Shown one piece after another: positions 1-9,543 of a DNA stretch of 64,000 bases; positions within the stretch are counted from its first letter, which is position 1; each line of letters starts with the position of its first letter. The stretch spans positions 1,798,001 to 1,862,000 of the forward strand of contig NZ_AP017560.1 in NCBI RefSeq assembly GCF_003967015.1. The letters are read 5' to 3'. Position numbers and translations under genes: made by a program. Source of the DNA: Pseudanabaena sp. ABRG5-3. GTDB taxonomy: Bacteria > Cyanobacteriota > Cyanobacteriia > Pseudanabaenales > Pseudanabaenaceae. The notes below the pieces were generated by a model. It saw only the letters and a list, made by a program, of their open reading frames with translations. It had not been told where the DNA came from and ran no database searches.

Positions 1-2
1 TT

Positions 3-1934
3 GCGAGAATGCTTGGCTATTCTTTAGAAGAAGTGACTGCTTTAAATGTTAAAGATTTTGATGCTAATTTTACAGAGGAGGAACTTGACCAAAAAATCGA
101 AACCCATGACTTATGTATCAATACTTTTGAAACCCGTCATCGCCGTAAAGATGGCTCGGTTTATGATGTAGAAATTAGCACAAACTTAGTAGATTGGCAT
201 GGTCAAGCTCTTAGTTTTTGTATTTGTCGAGATATTAGCGATCGCAAGCTTCTAGAACAGCAGTTAACTCAAAGCCGAGATTTGAGAGAAATCATTTTCA
301 ATGAGTCGAGTGATGCGTTGTTTTTGGTCGATGGCGAGACTATTCGCACCTTAGACTGTAATCAGCAAGCTGTGCAACTGTTTGAAGCAGAGAGTAAAGC
401 TGATTTAATTGATATCGAAGGTCATACTCTGCAAAAGCGCCAATTTACGCCTGAAGAACTATCACAGATCTCTCAAGAAGTTAATCAAAAAGGATTTTGG
501 AGTTTAGAAGTAGAATATGTCACTCTTAAAGGGAATGAATTTTGGGGAGATCTTTCTGCTAAGCCAATTACCTTTGGGGATAAATATTTTCAACTAGTGC
601 GTGTAGTAGATATCACTACACGCAAACAAACGGAGATTGCTCTAGCAAAAGCAAAAGCTGCTGCCGAAGAAGCCACTAGAGCAAAGAGTGAATTTCTAGC
701 AAGCATGAGTCATGAGATTCGTACGCCAATGAATGGGGTAATTGGCATGACTCAAATGCTTGCAACTACACAGCTCACCACTGAACAAAATAATTTTGTA
801 AAAATTATCAAAGATAGTGGCGAAGCTCTCTTGACGATTATCAATGATATTTTGGACTTCTCGAAAATTGAATCAGGACTGTTAGAAATAGAAGCAAAGG
901 ACTTTGTGTTGGAAGATGTGGTCAAAGGAGTGTGTACGTTATTAGAAAGTCAAGTGATCGAGAAGCAGATCGATCTCCAGTATACGATCGCTCCTGATAT
1001 CCCTAAGGTTTTACGCGGCGATCGCTCTCGCCTACGGCAAATCCTCCTAAATCTAGTGGGTAATGCGGTTAAATTTACTCAAAATGGTCAGGTTTCCATC
1101 TCAGTAAGTGGTAGATGGAAGATGCTTATCTCCCATAAAGAAGAAGATCAAGTGCAAGATGCGGCTTTGCTTAAATCAGACTCTCCATGGTCAGGGACAA
1201 AGGAAAGCTATGAGCTACGATTTGCGATCGCCGATACAGGGATTGGCATACAGAGCGATCGCCTTGAGCGACTATTTCAGCCCTTCACCCAAGCCGATGC
1301 TTCCATTAGTCGCAAGTATGGTGGGACTGGACTAGGCTTAGCAATTAGTAAAAGGCTAGTAGAGTTAATGGATGGCACAATTTGGCTGGAGAGCCTCGGT
1401 TCCATTGCAGGTAATCCTCCCAAAAATTGGATCTTACAGCCTCGAAATTCTATAACACCTCAAGGATCAACCTTCTATTTTGAGATTGATTTGGCTCTCA
1501 GCAACACGAGCCAGCAACCTCAACTCTCTGCGAAAACAGAAGCTCCTATTGATAGCAAAATGGCAGAGAAAATTCCTTTACGAATTTTACTAGCCGAAGA
1601 TAATCAAGTTAATCAAATAGTTGCTAGCGCAATGTTAAAACGACTGGGCTATCAAATTGAGGCGATCGCCAATAATGGCTTAGAAGTGATCCAAGCTGTC
1701 CAAAACCATGACTATGATTTGATCTTGATGGATGTACACATGCCGCAAATGGATGGTATAACCGCCACAAAGATAATTCGCAATGATTTAAAAAGTCAGG
1801 TATGGATTGTTGCTATGACTGCCGATGCTATGCCTGAAGATCGTCAGGCTTGCTTGGATGCAGGGATGAATGACTACGCCAGCAAACCGATCAGTATCCA
1901 AGACATAATGCGTATAGTTTCCTCGATAAACTAG
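3..1934 (+). CDS. Hybrid sensor histidine kinase, 5' end cut by window
   Basis: The reading frame is open from base 3, so the gene begins upstream of the window. Visible parts, counted from the ATG at base 9: end of a PAS domain (to about residue 80), a second PAS (about 90-205), a short coiled linker, HisKA with phospho-acceptor His235 in [10 protein letters not shown], an HATPase domain with DTGIGI and [15 protein letters not shown], and a C-terminal receiver with Asp575 in LMDVHMPQMDG. Phosphate should pass from His to the fused receiver and then to an unseen partner. No membrane segment is visible in this part. The next gene is a close paralogue in the kinase core and receiver (shared DAGMNDY and SKPISIQDI), suggesting tandem duplication. 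The signal sensed is unknown. Confidence 0.93.
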   Translation, partial: ARMLGYSLEEVTALNVKDFDANFTEEELDQKIETHDLCINTFETRHRRKDGSVYDVEISTNLVDWHGQALSFCICRDISDRKLLEQQLTQSRDLREIIFNESSDALFLVDGETIRTLDCNQQAVQLFEAESKADLIDIEGHTLQKRQFTPEELSQISQEVNQKGFWSLEVEYVTLKGNEFWGDLSAKPITFGDKYFQLVRVVDITTRKQTEIALAKAKAAAEEATRAKSEFLASMSHEIRTPMNGVIGMTQMLATTQLTTEQNNFVKIIKDSGEALLTIINDILDFSKIESGLLEIEAKDFVLEDVVKGVCTLLESQVIEKQIDLQYTIAPDIPKVLRGDRSRLRQILLNLVGNAVKFTQNGQVSISVSGRWKMLISHKEEDQVQDAALLKSDSPWSGTKESYELRFAIADTGIGIQSDRLERLFQPFTQADASISRKYGGTGLGLAISKRLVELMDGTIWLESLGSIAGNPPKNWILQPRNSITPQGSTFYFEIDLALSNTSQQPQLSAKTEAPIDSKMAEKIPLRILLAEDNQVNQIVASAMLKRLGYQIEAIANNGLEVIQAVQNHDYDLILMDVHMPQMDGITATKIIRNDLKSQVWIVAMTADAMPEDRQACLDAGMNDYASKPISIQDIMRIVSSIN

Positions 1935-1975
1935 TTAAGACTTACGCAGGGAGCATTTCACTTTGGAACATTTGG

Positions 1976-2006
1976 CAAAGACAAGGGGCTTAAGCCCCTT
2001 GTTTTA
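1976..2006 (+). terminator. Hairpin terminator after first kinase
   Basis: Perfect inverted repeat around aaggggcttaagcccctt followed by a short T run. It lies about 45 bases after the stop codon of the kinase gene. Confidence 0.6.
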
Positions 2007-2082
2007 GGCTTAGGAAAATTGGGACTACGCCAAAGCGAGATGCTATGCTCCCCTTACGCATTGTCTCTGTGTTATAAAATGA

Positions 2083-2195
2083 GCTATTAAGTAGCTAGAC
2101 ATAAGTAAACTGAAAACCGAGAAGTTTGTTCCGCCCGCTACGCGGGCGGAACAAACTCTGATTTTGGGTTTTAATTAAGTTGAGCTACTTAATAA
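2083..2195. repeat. Nested palindromic repeat between two kinases
   Basis: Outer inverted repeats attaagtagct (about 2084) and agctacttaat (about 2183) enclose a GC-rich hairpin with 15-bp arms at 2123-2157 (cgcccg core). An inner aaaacc/ggtttt pair lies between the two levels. The architecture (outer arms, aaaacc-type inner arms, central GC hairpin) is like the larger repeat family described elsewhere in this window, but the outer arm sequence differs. The 1935-2252 gap holds nothing else recognisable. Confidence 0.6.
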
Positions 2196-2279
2196 TTTTG
2201 TTGAAATTCTCGCAAAACAACACTTTTAAGAAAAACACTAGCTCTTACTCCAGTGCAAAGCGCTGCTAAAACAGTCTCA

Positions 2280-5200
2280 ATGAGCATTTATCGCAAGCGA
2301 TCGCTATTCCCAAATGTTCCACTCAACTTAGTGCTAACGGTTCCATTTGTGGTGCTAAGTGTTAGTGCTGTAGGACTGGTGGGCTATTTGTCCTATCGGA
2401 GTGGTCAATCAGCGATCGAAAATTTAGCAAATCAGCTCTTGCGTCAGACCTCGGAGCGAGTAAGCGATCGTCTCAACCATTATTTGTCCCTGCCCCATGA
2501 TGTCGTAGCGACCAATTCTCTAGCCGTAAAGCAGGGAACCTTAAATCCTAATGATCCTAAACAGATTCAACAACATTTATGGCAGCAAACCCTATTGTAT
2601 CCATCACTATCAGGGAATTTCTTTACAAATCAAACGGGGACACAAATTGGTTATGGACGGGTCTTGAGTGAGGATTTTCAGAAGCAAGTTCAGAAATTGA
2701 CGGGAGAAAATCTGCCTCTTGGCACAATCTATTTTGGGAATGTAACACCTCCTGAATCATTACAACGAAAATTCTTTTTAGTGGATTCCAATGGTCAACC
2801 AACCAAACTGGTGTACACAAATCCTGTTAATGTTCTGCAATTACCTTGGTATCGCCATGCTAAAGACGTGGGGAAACAAACTTGGACACCGATCCAAGTA
2901 ATTCAGGCTTTGCCATTACTAGGTATATGGTCAGTGGCTCCTATCTATAAAAGTAATGGTGAATTACAGGGGGGGTTCGCTACGTATTCTCTACTTTCAG
3001 ATGTCAGCACATTTCTGAACCAACTCCAAATTTCCCCAACAGGACAGATATTCATCATTGAGCGATCAGGTGATTTGGTGGCGACTTCGACCCTAGAGCC
3101 ACCCTATATAAGTCATCCCAATCTTACTCCTAAACGTTTGGCAGCTATCAATAGCAAAGATCTCCGCACGCGAGAAATTACCAAACATCTACTTAATAAA
3201 TTGGGAAACTTCCGTTCACTCCAAGCGATGCCGCCGTTAAGTGTGCTGGTCAATCAACAACGTCAGTTTGTTTATGTTAGCTCTTACCAACATCAAGAAG
3301 GATTGGATTGGCTGATTGTTACGGTTGTGCCAGAATCGGACTTTATGGCTGAAATTCAGTCAAATACGAATCAGACATTTGGCTTGATTCTAATCACACT
3401 ATTGTTTGCGATTCTCATCGGCTTGATCTCAGCGCATTGGATTGTAGCTCCGATTTTACGGATACGAGAATCTAGTCAAGCCATAACAGAGGGAAAATGG
3501 ATTGAATCTTTAGCCGAAGATAGTGCCATCTCCGAAGTTAATTCCCTATCAGCAGCATTTAATCAAATGTCTGAGCAATTGCGACAACTGCTAGACAACA
3601 AAAACTTGGAATTGCAAGACAAAGCATATTGGCTCAATATCCTCGTCGAAGCCGTGCCAGATGTGATCTTTATGAAGGATGGGGAAGGTAAATACTTAAT
3701 TGTCAATCGGCAAGGGCTAGACCTATTCGAGATGCCCGATAATTATTTTGGTAAAACCGATGGGGATATGGCAAAGTCGAATCAGTTCTATCATGATGCC
3801 CTGATTTACTGTACTGTCACTGATGAACTTGTTTGGCAGCGAAAAGAACTTAGTTATGTAGAAGAGTCTGTTCCCCAACGTGATGGGACATATCGTACTT
3901 TTGATGTAGTCAAGTTGCCACTCTTCAATGCCGATGGTAGTCGCAAGGGGTTAGTGATCATCGGTAGAGATATTAGTGAAAGGGCGAGGCTTGATGCCGA
4001 TCGCAAAAAAACTGAAATCCAACTTCAAAACAGTGAGGCAACTAATCGTGCTATTCTCAACGCGATTCCTGACCTCCTGCTCAGAATTGGTAGAGATGGC
4101 TCTTGCTATAGCTCGATTTCGCCCGTAAATGAGGACTCAGGGAAATATATTCCCGTTAAGACACATCTCTCAGAAGTCTTACCGCCAGACTTGCTAAAAT
4201 TTGAGCTACAGAAAATTGAGCAGGCTCTAGCAACGGGAGAGTTACAGGTTTGGGAACATCAAATTCTGAAATACGGTAAATTAACCTATGAAGAAGTCCG
4301 CGTATCTCCCTGTAGCCCTGATGAATGTTTAGTAATTGTGCGAGATATTACCGATCGCAAACAAGTGGAAATGGAATTAGCCAGAGCTGTCGAAGCCGCC
4401 GAATCTGCTAATAAAGCGAAGAGTGCATTTCTCGCAAATATGAGTCATGAGATTCGCACGCCAATGAATGGTGTCATTGGCATGGCACAACTTCTCGAAA
4501 CTACTGAACTTGATGAGGAACAAGCAGATTTTGTCAAAACGATTAAGGATAGTGGCGATGCTCTGTTAGTTGTGATCAATGACATTCTCGATTTCTCGAA
4601 AATTGAATCAGGACAGTTAGAAATAGAAGCAAAATCTTTTGATTTGGAAGAAGTTGTGATTGCAGTGTGTAAGTTGTTAGAAAGCCAAGCCCAATCTAAA
4701 AACCTAAATCTTCAATATGAATTTGCTCCAGATCTTCCTGATCTGATGATTGGCGATGCTACTCGTCTTCGCCAAATACTCTTAAATTTAATTGGGAATG
4801 CCGTTAAATTTACCCAAAAGGGACAAATTTTGCTATCCGTTACTGGAGAATTGTTGTCGCCATTTGGTACATCTGTGCTAAGTGAATATCAGCTCAATTT
4901 TGCGATCGCTGATACAGGTATTGGCATTCAAGGCGATCGCCTTGATAAATTATTTCAACCCTTCATGCAGTCTGATGCTTCTATTAGTCGTAAATATGGT
5001 GGCACTGGCTTAGGACTAGCCATCAGCAAACGTTTGGTCGAAATGATGGGTGGGGTTATTTGGGTAGAGAGTTTTGGGGAAATTGGTGGCAAGCCTCCAT
5101 TGGGTTGGGAAACCAATCTCAATACGCAGGGTTCAATATTTTACTTTACGATCACGGTATTGCTCACTCACATCAGCGAGCAGCAATTATCTTCAGAGGA

Positions 5201-5609
5201 ACAGTCTCTGATTGATCGCATCGATCGCAAAATGGCAGAAAAATTTCCGTTAAATATTCTGCTAGTTGAAGATAATCCAATTAATCAAATGATTGCGAGT
5301 TTAATACTTAAAAAACTTGGTTATGAAGTAAGTGTCGTCAACAATGGCTTAGAAGCTTTACAAGCGACTACAGATTATGTTTATGACCTAATTTTTATGG
5401 ATATCCAAATGCCCGAAATGGACGGCTTAATGGCAACGAAATTAATTCGGCAAACTGCTCAAAATGCCAATGTGCGGATTGTGGCGATGACGGCTAATGC
5501 AATGGCTATGGATCGTCAAGATTGTCTAGATGCAGGTATGAATGACTACATTAGCAAGCCCATTAGTATCCAAGATATAGTGCGGATCGTTAGCGATCAC
5601 CAGTCATGA
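2280..5609 (+). CDS. Membrane hybrid histidine kinase (sensor, HAMP, PAS, HisKA, receiver)
   Basis: Start taken at ATG 2280; an in-frame GTG at 2253 would add nine residues. A first membrane segment ([20 protein letters not shown] region) is followed by a large extracytoplasmic domain that looks like a dCache sensor. A second membrane helix lies near residue 380 ([18 protein letters not shown]), followed by HAMP, PAS domains (about 450-600 and 620-700), HisKA with [10 protein letters not shown] (His732 counted from the GTG), HATPase, and a receiver with Asp1050 in [11 protein letters not shown]. It is therefore a transmembrane sensor that autophosphorylates and relays to its own receiver. The kinase core and receiver closely match the upstream gene, while the N-terminal halves differ, so the tandem pair shares output but not input. 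Ligand unknown. Confidence 0.92.
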   Translation: MSIYRKRSLFPNVPLNLVLTVPFVVLSVSAVGLVGYLSYRSGQSAIENLANQLLRQTSERVSDRLNHYLSLPHDVVATNSLAVKQGTLNPNDPKQIQQHLWQQTLLYPSLSGNFFTNQTGTQIGYGRVLSEDFQKQVQKLTGENLPLGTIYFGNVTPPESLQRKFFLVDSNGQPTKLVYTNPVNVLQLPWYRHAKDVGKQTWTPIQVIQALPLLGIWSVAPIYKSNGELQGGFATYSLLSDVSTFLNQLQISPTGQIFIIERSGDLVATSTLEPPYISHPNLTPKRLAAINSKDLRTREITKHLLNKLGNFRSLQAMPPLSVLVNQQRQFVYVSSYQHQEGLDWLIVTVVPESDFMAEIQSNTNQTFGLILITLLFAILIGLISAHWIVAPILRIRESSQAITEGKWIESLAEDSAISEVNSLSAAFNQMSEQLRQLLDNKNLELQDKAYWLNILVEAVPDVIFMKDGEGKYLIVNRQGLDLFEMPDNYFGKTDGDMAKSNQFYHDALIYCTVTDELVWQRKELSYVEESVPQRDGTYRTFDVVKLPLFNADGSRKGLVIIGRDISERARLDADRKKTEIQLQNSEATNRAILNAIPDLLLRIGRDGSCYSSISPVNEDSGKYIPVKTHLSEVLPPDLLKFELQKIEQALATGELQVWEHQILKYGKLTYEEVRVSPCSPDECLVIVRDITDRKQVEMELARAVEAAESANKAKSAFLANMSHEIRTPMNGVIGMAQLLETTELDEEQADFVKTIKDSGDALLVVINDILDFSKIESGQLEIEAKSFDLEEVVIAVCKLLESQAQSKNLNLQYEFAPDLPDLMIGDATRLRQILLNLIGNAVKFTQKGQILLSVTGELLSPFGTSVLSEYQLNFAIADTGIGIQGDRLDKLFQPFMQSDASISRKYGGTGLGLAISKRLVEMMGGVIWVESFGEIGGKPPLGWETNLNTQGSIFYFTITVLLTHISEQQLSSEEQSLIDRIDRKMAEKFPLNILLVEDNPINQMIASLILKKLGYEVSVVNNGLEALQATTDYVYDLIFMDIQMPEMDGLMATKLIRQTAQNANVRIVAMTANAMAMDRQDCLDAGMNDYISKPISIQDIVRIVSDHQS

Positions 5610-5647
5610 ATTACGACGACTGACGTTACGCTTAATCACTTCCCGTC

Positions 5648-5844
5648 ATATAGCACAGTCCTAACTGGTTTGTGGAAGCGCACCCCGAAGGGGTGCGCTT
5701 CCACAAACCCAAAAATCTACAAATGATTTACAGCAGTTTTTGATCAAAAGAACCACAAGAAAATTTTTAAAAGCGTTGCTTTGCAACGCTTTTAAAAATT
5801 TTCTTGGTTCGGGTTTGAGCGCAAAGTGCTGTAGGACTGCTATA
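5648..5844. repeat. Composite palindromic repeat with two hairpins
   Basis: Outer ends atagcacagtcct and aggactgctat form imperfect inverted repeats. Inside are a hairpin with perfect 20-bp arms at 5667-5709 (gcgcacccc-gaa-ggggtgcgc) and a second at about 5750-5810 (agcgttgc-ttt-gcaacgct). The first half recurs in opposite orientation at 37190-37274. This fills most of the 5610-5912 gap; short ORFs read across it are repeat artefacts. Confidence 0.7.
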
Positions 5845-5912
5845 GAATTGTGTGGATGTGGCGGAGCCGCCCATAATACATATTCTTTATACATATTCTT
5901 TTTTAATAAACC

Positions 5913-6527
5913 ATGACAGTTGTAACTAATCCCACGGATGTCTATGTCCTTGCCCAATGGCTAGCAGGTGATCATAGCAATTGGGAGCAGGCGATCGAAA
6001 ACCCTCCATTTTTTGCCCATATTCGTGTGGGTGTCCGTGCCTTACCCAATCCAATTACTGAGGATGGTGTGTGGCTATACCTTGAGCAAGCCTATGACTA
6101 TGAGATCAATCATCCCTATCGCACAGCCGTCTTACATTTGACCTATGCCAACGATCGCATTGAAATCCTCAACTATCGTTTAAAAAATGCAGAAACCTTT
6201 TTTGGGGCAAGTCGCGATCGCGATCGCTTAGCGGCAATTGATGCTGAGGCGATCGATCAACTCCACGGCTGCACGCAGTGGGTACATCGCGCCGATGAAA
6301 AGACATTTAAGGGCACTGTCGAACCAGGCAAAAAATGTTGTCTGACCCGCAAAGGTGTCAATACCTACCTAACAATTGACTTTGAAGTTACGGAAAACAG
6401 CTACAGTAGCCTTGATCGCGGCTATAGCGTAGAAACCGATGAGCATATTTGGGGTTCTGTCGCAGGACCTTTTGAATTTAGTAAAAAGGCTAGCTTTGGC
6501 AACGAAATTATTATGAAGTTCGCATAG
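5913..6527 (+). CDS. cpcT: CpcT/CpeT-family phycobiliprotein chromophore lyase
   Basis: A 204-residue cytoplasmic protein of the usual family size. The N-terminal LAQWLAGDHSNWEQA, ENPPFFAHIRV and the LYLEQAYDYE segment are characteristic of the CpcT/CpeT fold, a calycin-like beta barrel. Such lyases attach phycocyanobilin to the second cysteine of beta-phycocyanin (CpcT) or an equivalent site on phycoerythrin (CpeT). I cannot tell CpcT from CpeT by sequence alone; the CpcG-type linker at 29.6 kb makes phycocyanin a reasonable target. The gene stands alone, with repeats on both sides. Confidence 0.88.
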   Translation: MTVVTNPTDVYVLAQWLAGDHSNWEQAIENPPFFAHIRVGVRALPNPITEDGVWLYLEQAYDYEINHPYRTAVLHLTYANDRIEILNYRLKNAETFFGASRDRDRLAAIDAEAIDQLHGCTQWVHRADEKTFKGTVEPGKKCCLTRKGVNTYLTIDFEVTENSYSSLDRGYSVETDEHIWGSVAGPFEFSKKASFGNEIIMKFA

Positions 6528-6660
6528 GATCTATATCTTTAGGTATAATAAATTCCTGTCAAATTAGATATTTTGCACTTCTAACGCTATTCGAGCAGTT
6601 AAATCGAGTAGTCACTAATGACAAAAATCTAAATAAACAAAGCTTTCTAAAATTGCAAAT

Positions 6661-6776
6661 TATAGCCGTAGCTCAGTTATGTTAGGACAAAACCAAAAAC
6701 CAGAAGAGAGTTGCGGCGCTTTGCGCCGCAACTCTCTTCTGGTTTTTATGTCTTAACTTACTTGGCTATAGCTATA
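6661..6776. repeat. Large nested palindrome (family member 1)
   Basis: Outer ends tatagccgtag and ggctatagcta are imperfect inverted repeats. Next come the ttaggaca and tgtcttaa arms, then a central hairpin with perfect arms of about 25 bases (aaaaaccagaagagag then ttgcggcgc, loop ttt, and the complement). The same architecture recurs at 9394, 37715 and 43586. It occupies much of the 6528-6863 gap. Confidence 0.8.
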
Positions 6777-6863
6777 TTTCATGAAAGTTATGGTGTGCAG
6801 TGCAAAGTGCTATATGCCATAACCCCAAGAAAGCATAACTAGTGTGAGCATTAAAGGTGTAAT

Positions 6864-8138
6864 TTGAAAGTCCTCGTAGTTGGCAGTGGCGGTAGAGAAC
6901 ACGCCTTAGCTTGGAAACTGCTGCAATCTCCAAATATCGATCGCGTCTTTTGCATACCAGGAAATGGTGGTACGGCAACTATGCCCAACTGTCAAAACGT
7001 TTCTCTGAGTATCGATGACTTTGAGGGAATGTTGCGTTTTGCTCAGGTGCAGGGGGTAGGTTTCACCATTGTGGGACCTGAACTGCCATTAGCGCTTGGT
7101 ATTGTTGATTATTTCCAAGCTGCGGAAGCATTAATTTTTGGTCCTACTAAAGAAGGTTCTCAGATCGAGGCAAGTAAGTCTTGGGCAAAACAACTCATGC
7201 AGGAAGCGAATATTCCTACAGCAGCTAGTGCTACCTTCACTAATCTTGAATCTGCCCAAGCCTATGTGCGTGAACAGGGAGCGCCCATTGTTATTAAGGC
7301 TGATGGCTTAGCCAGTGGTAAAGGTGTAACCGTGGCGATGGAACTTGATGAAGCGATCGCTGCTTTAGACCGCATCTTTTCGGGACAATTTGGCTCCGCA
7401 GGTGAAACGGTGGTCATTGAAGAGTTTATGACAGGTCAGGAAGTATCTGTCCTCGCAATTACCGACGGCAAAACGATTCGCCCCTTAATTCCTGCTCAAG
7501 ATCACAAACGTCTCGGTGATGGTGATACAGGACCTAACACAGGCGGCATGGGAGCCTATGCCCCAGCCCCGATCGCGACACCTGAGTTAATGGCAAAGGT
7601 GCAGACACAGGTTTTAGAACCTGCGATCTCGGCTTTGAGTGCGAGAGGTATTGACTATCGCGGCTGTCTCTATGCAGGGTTGATGGTTACGCCTGAGGGT
7701 GAACCCAAGGTGGTGGAGTTTAATTGTCGATTTGGCGATCCTGAAACACAGGCGGTACTGCCCTTACTTGATGACAACCTCGATGATCTGCTCTTAGCCT
7801 GTGTCGAGGGTAGACTCGATAGCTTTGCACCATTAAAATGGAAAAATCAGGCTTCAGTCTGTGTCGTTACCGCCGCCGATGGCTATCCTGACAAGGTAGA
7901 AGTTGGTCAATTTGTCACGGGTATCGGCAAGGCTGAAGACATTGGTGCTTTTGTCTTTCAATCGGGTACTAAGCTCAAGAATAATGCGTTAGTCACTAAT
8001 GGGGGCAGAGTTCTGGGTGTAACAGCGCTAGGTGATGACATTCGCAAGGCAATTACGAATGTTTATAGTGCCGTTGATTTTATTGCTTACGATGGTATGT
8101 ATTACCGTAAGGACATTGCCAGTAAAGCTATTAGATAA
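6864..8138 (+). CDS. purD: Phosphoribosylamine--glycine ligase (GAR synthetase)
   Basis: 424 residues, normal for PurD. It ligates glycine to 5-phosphoribosylamine using ATP, the second step of purine synthesis. The N-terminal GSGGREHALAWKL motif, the ATP-grasp segment KADGLASGKGV, the GGMGAYAP loop and FNCRFGDPETQ are all present. The start is TTG at 6864, giving MKVLVVGSGGREHAL, which matches the expected family N-terminus; no ATG fits. It is a single gene ended by a strong hairpin shared with the convergent neighbour. Confidence 0.97.
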   Translation: MKVLVVGSGGREHALAWKLLQSPNIDRVFCIPGNGGTATMPNCQNVSLSIDDFEGMLRFAQVQGVGFTIVGPELPLALGIVDYFQAAEALIFGPTKEGSQIEASKSWAKQLMQEANIPTAASATFTNLESAQAYVREQGAPIVIKADGLASGKGVTVAMELDEAIAALDRIFSGQFGSAGETVVIEEFMTGQEVSVLAITDGKTIRPLIPAQDHKRLGDGDTGPNTGGMGAYAPAPIATPELMAKVQTQVLEPAISALSARGIDYRGCLYAGLMVTPEGEPKVVEFNCRFGDPETQAVLPLLDDNLDDLLLACVEGRLDSFAPLKWKNQASVCVVTAADGYPDKVEVGQFVTGIGKAEDIGAFVFQSGTKLKNNALVTNGGRVLGVTALGDDIRKAITNVYSAVDFIAYDGMYYRKDIASKAIR

Positions 8139-8170
8139 AAAAATCCCGCGCATTGCGCGGGATTTTTTTA
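8138..8170. terminator. Bidirectional terminator between convergent genes
   Basis: Stem aaaaaatcccgcgca/tgcgcgggatttttt is A-rich on the left and T-rich on the right, so it can end both purD (+) and the HTH gene on the other strand. Confidence 0.85.
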
Positions 8171-8692
8171 TTCTGCTGCCATGCTGAGATTTACTGTGAT
8201 TGTCAATTTCAAAGCTGAGTCCGAACTTGCGTCATGCATCTGCTGCAAATATTGATTAACGTGGCGATCGCCAATGGGTTCAGTCAAAAGTCGCGATAGC
8301 AATTGCAAGAGCTTTGCCGCACCGTTACTAATTTCTTGACTGAAGGAATCCGTGGCGATCGGTAAATTAACGGGAGCCGTGGGGTAATTCATGTTAATGG
8401 GAATAGCATTACTAACCTGTAGCGATCGCTCTTGCATGGTGCGATTGCTATAGCGTCGCAATACCACTTGCAAATTGTTTTTAGTCACGCGATCGCCAAA
8501 GGCTTCTGATAGTAACTGCCATAGTTTGTAACCCACATCGCGAATATAAGCTGCATCATAACCAGCCTGCTCTGCGATTTCGGAATAGGTCTTGCCCTCC
8601 CAAGTTTGGCGAAAAATAGCCTCTTGGATTGTGCTAAGGCTCTTGTTTCCCAAAACGGAATCCACAATATTGAGTGCGTCATCAATAGTCAT
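8168..8692 (-). CDS. Small HTH protein resembling vWA-MoxR-associated N-terminal domain
   Basis: 174 residues from ATG 8692, preceded by AGGA at good spacing; an upstream in-frame GTG at 8704 is possible. The first about 85 residues (DALNIVDSVLGNKSLST, the tryptophan-rich FRQTWEGKTYSEIAEQ, then AGYDAAYIRDVGYKLW) resemble the helix-turn-helix domain that sits at the N-terminus of many large cyanobacterial NB-ARC, WD40 or vWA-MoxR-associated proteins. The C-terminal half has no recognisable domain. Here the module is free-standing instead of fused to an effector. Function unknown; a regulatory or adaptor role is plausible. Confidence 0.7.
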   Translation of the reverse strand: MTIDDALNIVDSVLGNKSLSTIQEAIFRQTWEGKTYSEIAEQAGYDAAYIRDVGYKLWQLLSEAFGDRVTKNNLQVVLRRYSNRTMQERSLQVSNAIPINMNYPTAPVNLPIATDSFSQEISNGAAKLLQLLSRLLTEPIGDRHVNQYLQQMHDASSDSALKLTITVNLSMAAE

Positions 8693-8704
8693 CGTTTTCC
8701 TCAC

Positions 8705-9393
8705 AATCCACTAAATTGTTATTAATTATTCGTGCCTAGAAGCCCTCTATCAAAAACTAACGAGTCATAAAAATATTATTTGCTTTGTATACAGGTTTTC
8801 ATTCTAATTACTTATTTTAGGTTGGAACTTCCTAACTAAATCTCCATCTAGTTAGATAAACAAACTATAAATAATCTAATAGTTTGTACTCAACACATCA
8901 AAATACTATTGCCAACACAGTTACTAAAATAGTAATTAGAAAGAAATTAGAATTGCTTAATCAAATTGATAATTACTCAACACCCATCCGTTAGACTCGT
9001 CAGAAAAATTGAGATTGCAAACTAGAGAATAAAGTAGAGAACTAAATGTTTTCTATGTTTTTAAGTTAACACAGTTTATTTAAACTTGTTATGCAAGGTA
9101 ATTGTATAGATGTAAGCCTCAAAAACATCTATTAGCAAGGTTTTCGGGGTTTGACAATATTTTTTGGCTTACTCAAACTTGTTTTTAACGATAAAATTTC
9201 TGATATTTCATGACAACAATCAAGACATTAACAAGCAAGTTATGGGAACAGAAAAAGCCAGATCATTTTTTCTAGCTTTTTCTGACAAATTCTGAACTAG
9301 ACAGACCTTATCGTAAGTTACATTTCCCAGACGGTTTTGTTTCCCTGCCTTCGGCAGGGAAACAAACCTCTACCTCGCTTGCTTAAAAAGCGC
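8705..9393. other. Long AT-rich non-coding stretch
   Basis: No convincing ORF on either strand. A weak hairpin (agaaaaagc/gctttttct, about 9250-9282) and a GC-rich hairpin at 9338-9368 (tttccctgcc-ttc-ggcaggga form) are visible; a related hairpin occurs at about 62370-62402. A TTGACA occurs at 9151 without a well-placed -10 box. It may contain promoters for both flanking genes or an unannotated RNA, but nothing specific can be named. Confidence 0.5.
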
Positions 9394-9513
9394 TATATAG
9401 CTGTAGCCATTCTTGTTAGGAAACAAACCCAGAAAGCGAGTTGCGGCGCTTCGCGCCGCAACTCGCTTTCTGGGTTTTGATTTTGTCCTAATACAGGCGG
9501 CTACGGCTATATA
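9394..9513. repeat. Large nested palindrome (family member 2)
   Basis: Outer inverted ends tatatagctgtagcc and ggctacggctatata, then ttagga/tccta arms, then a central hairpin with perfect arms (aacccagaaagcgagttgc then ggcgc, loop ttc, and the complement). The outer plan matches the copies at 6661, 37715 and 43586, while the centre is different but still a perfect palindrome. Confidence 0.8.
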
Positions 9514-9543
9514 ATCACTGAACAGCATTTCGCGCAGACAGTT

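Noticed and set aside
5661-5957. 98-codon minus-strand frame
   Set aside because: It runs through the composite palindromic repeat and into the start of the CpcT-type gene; the peptide is repeat-derived.
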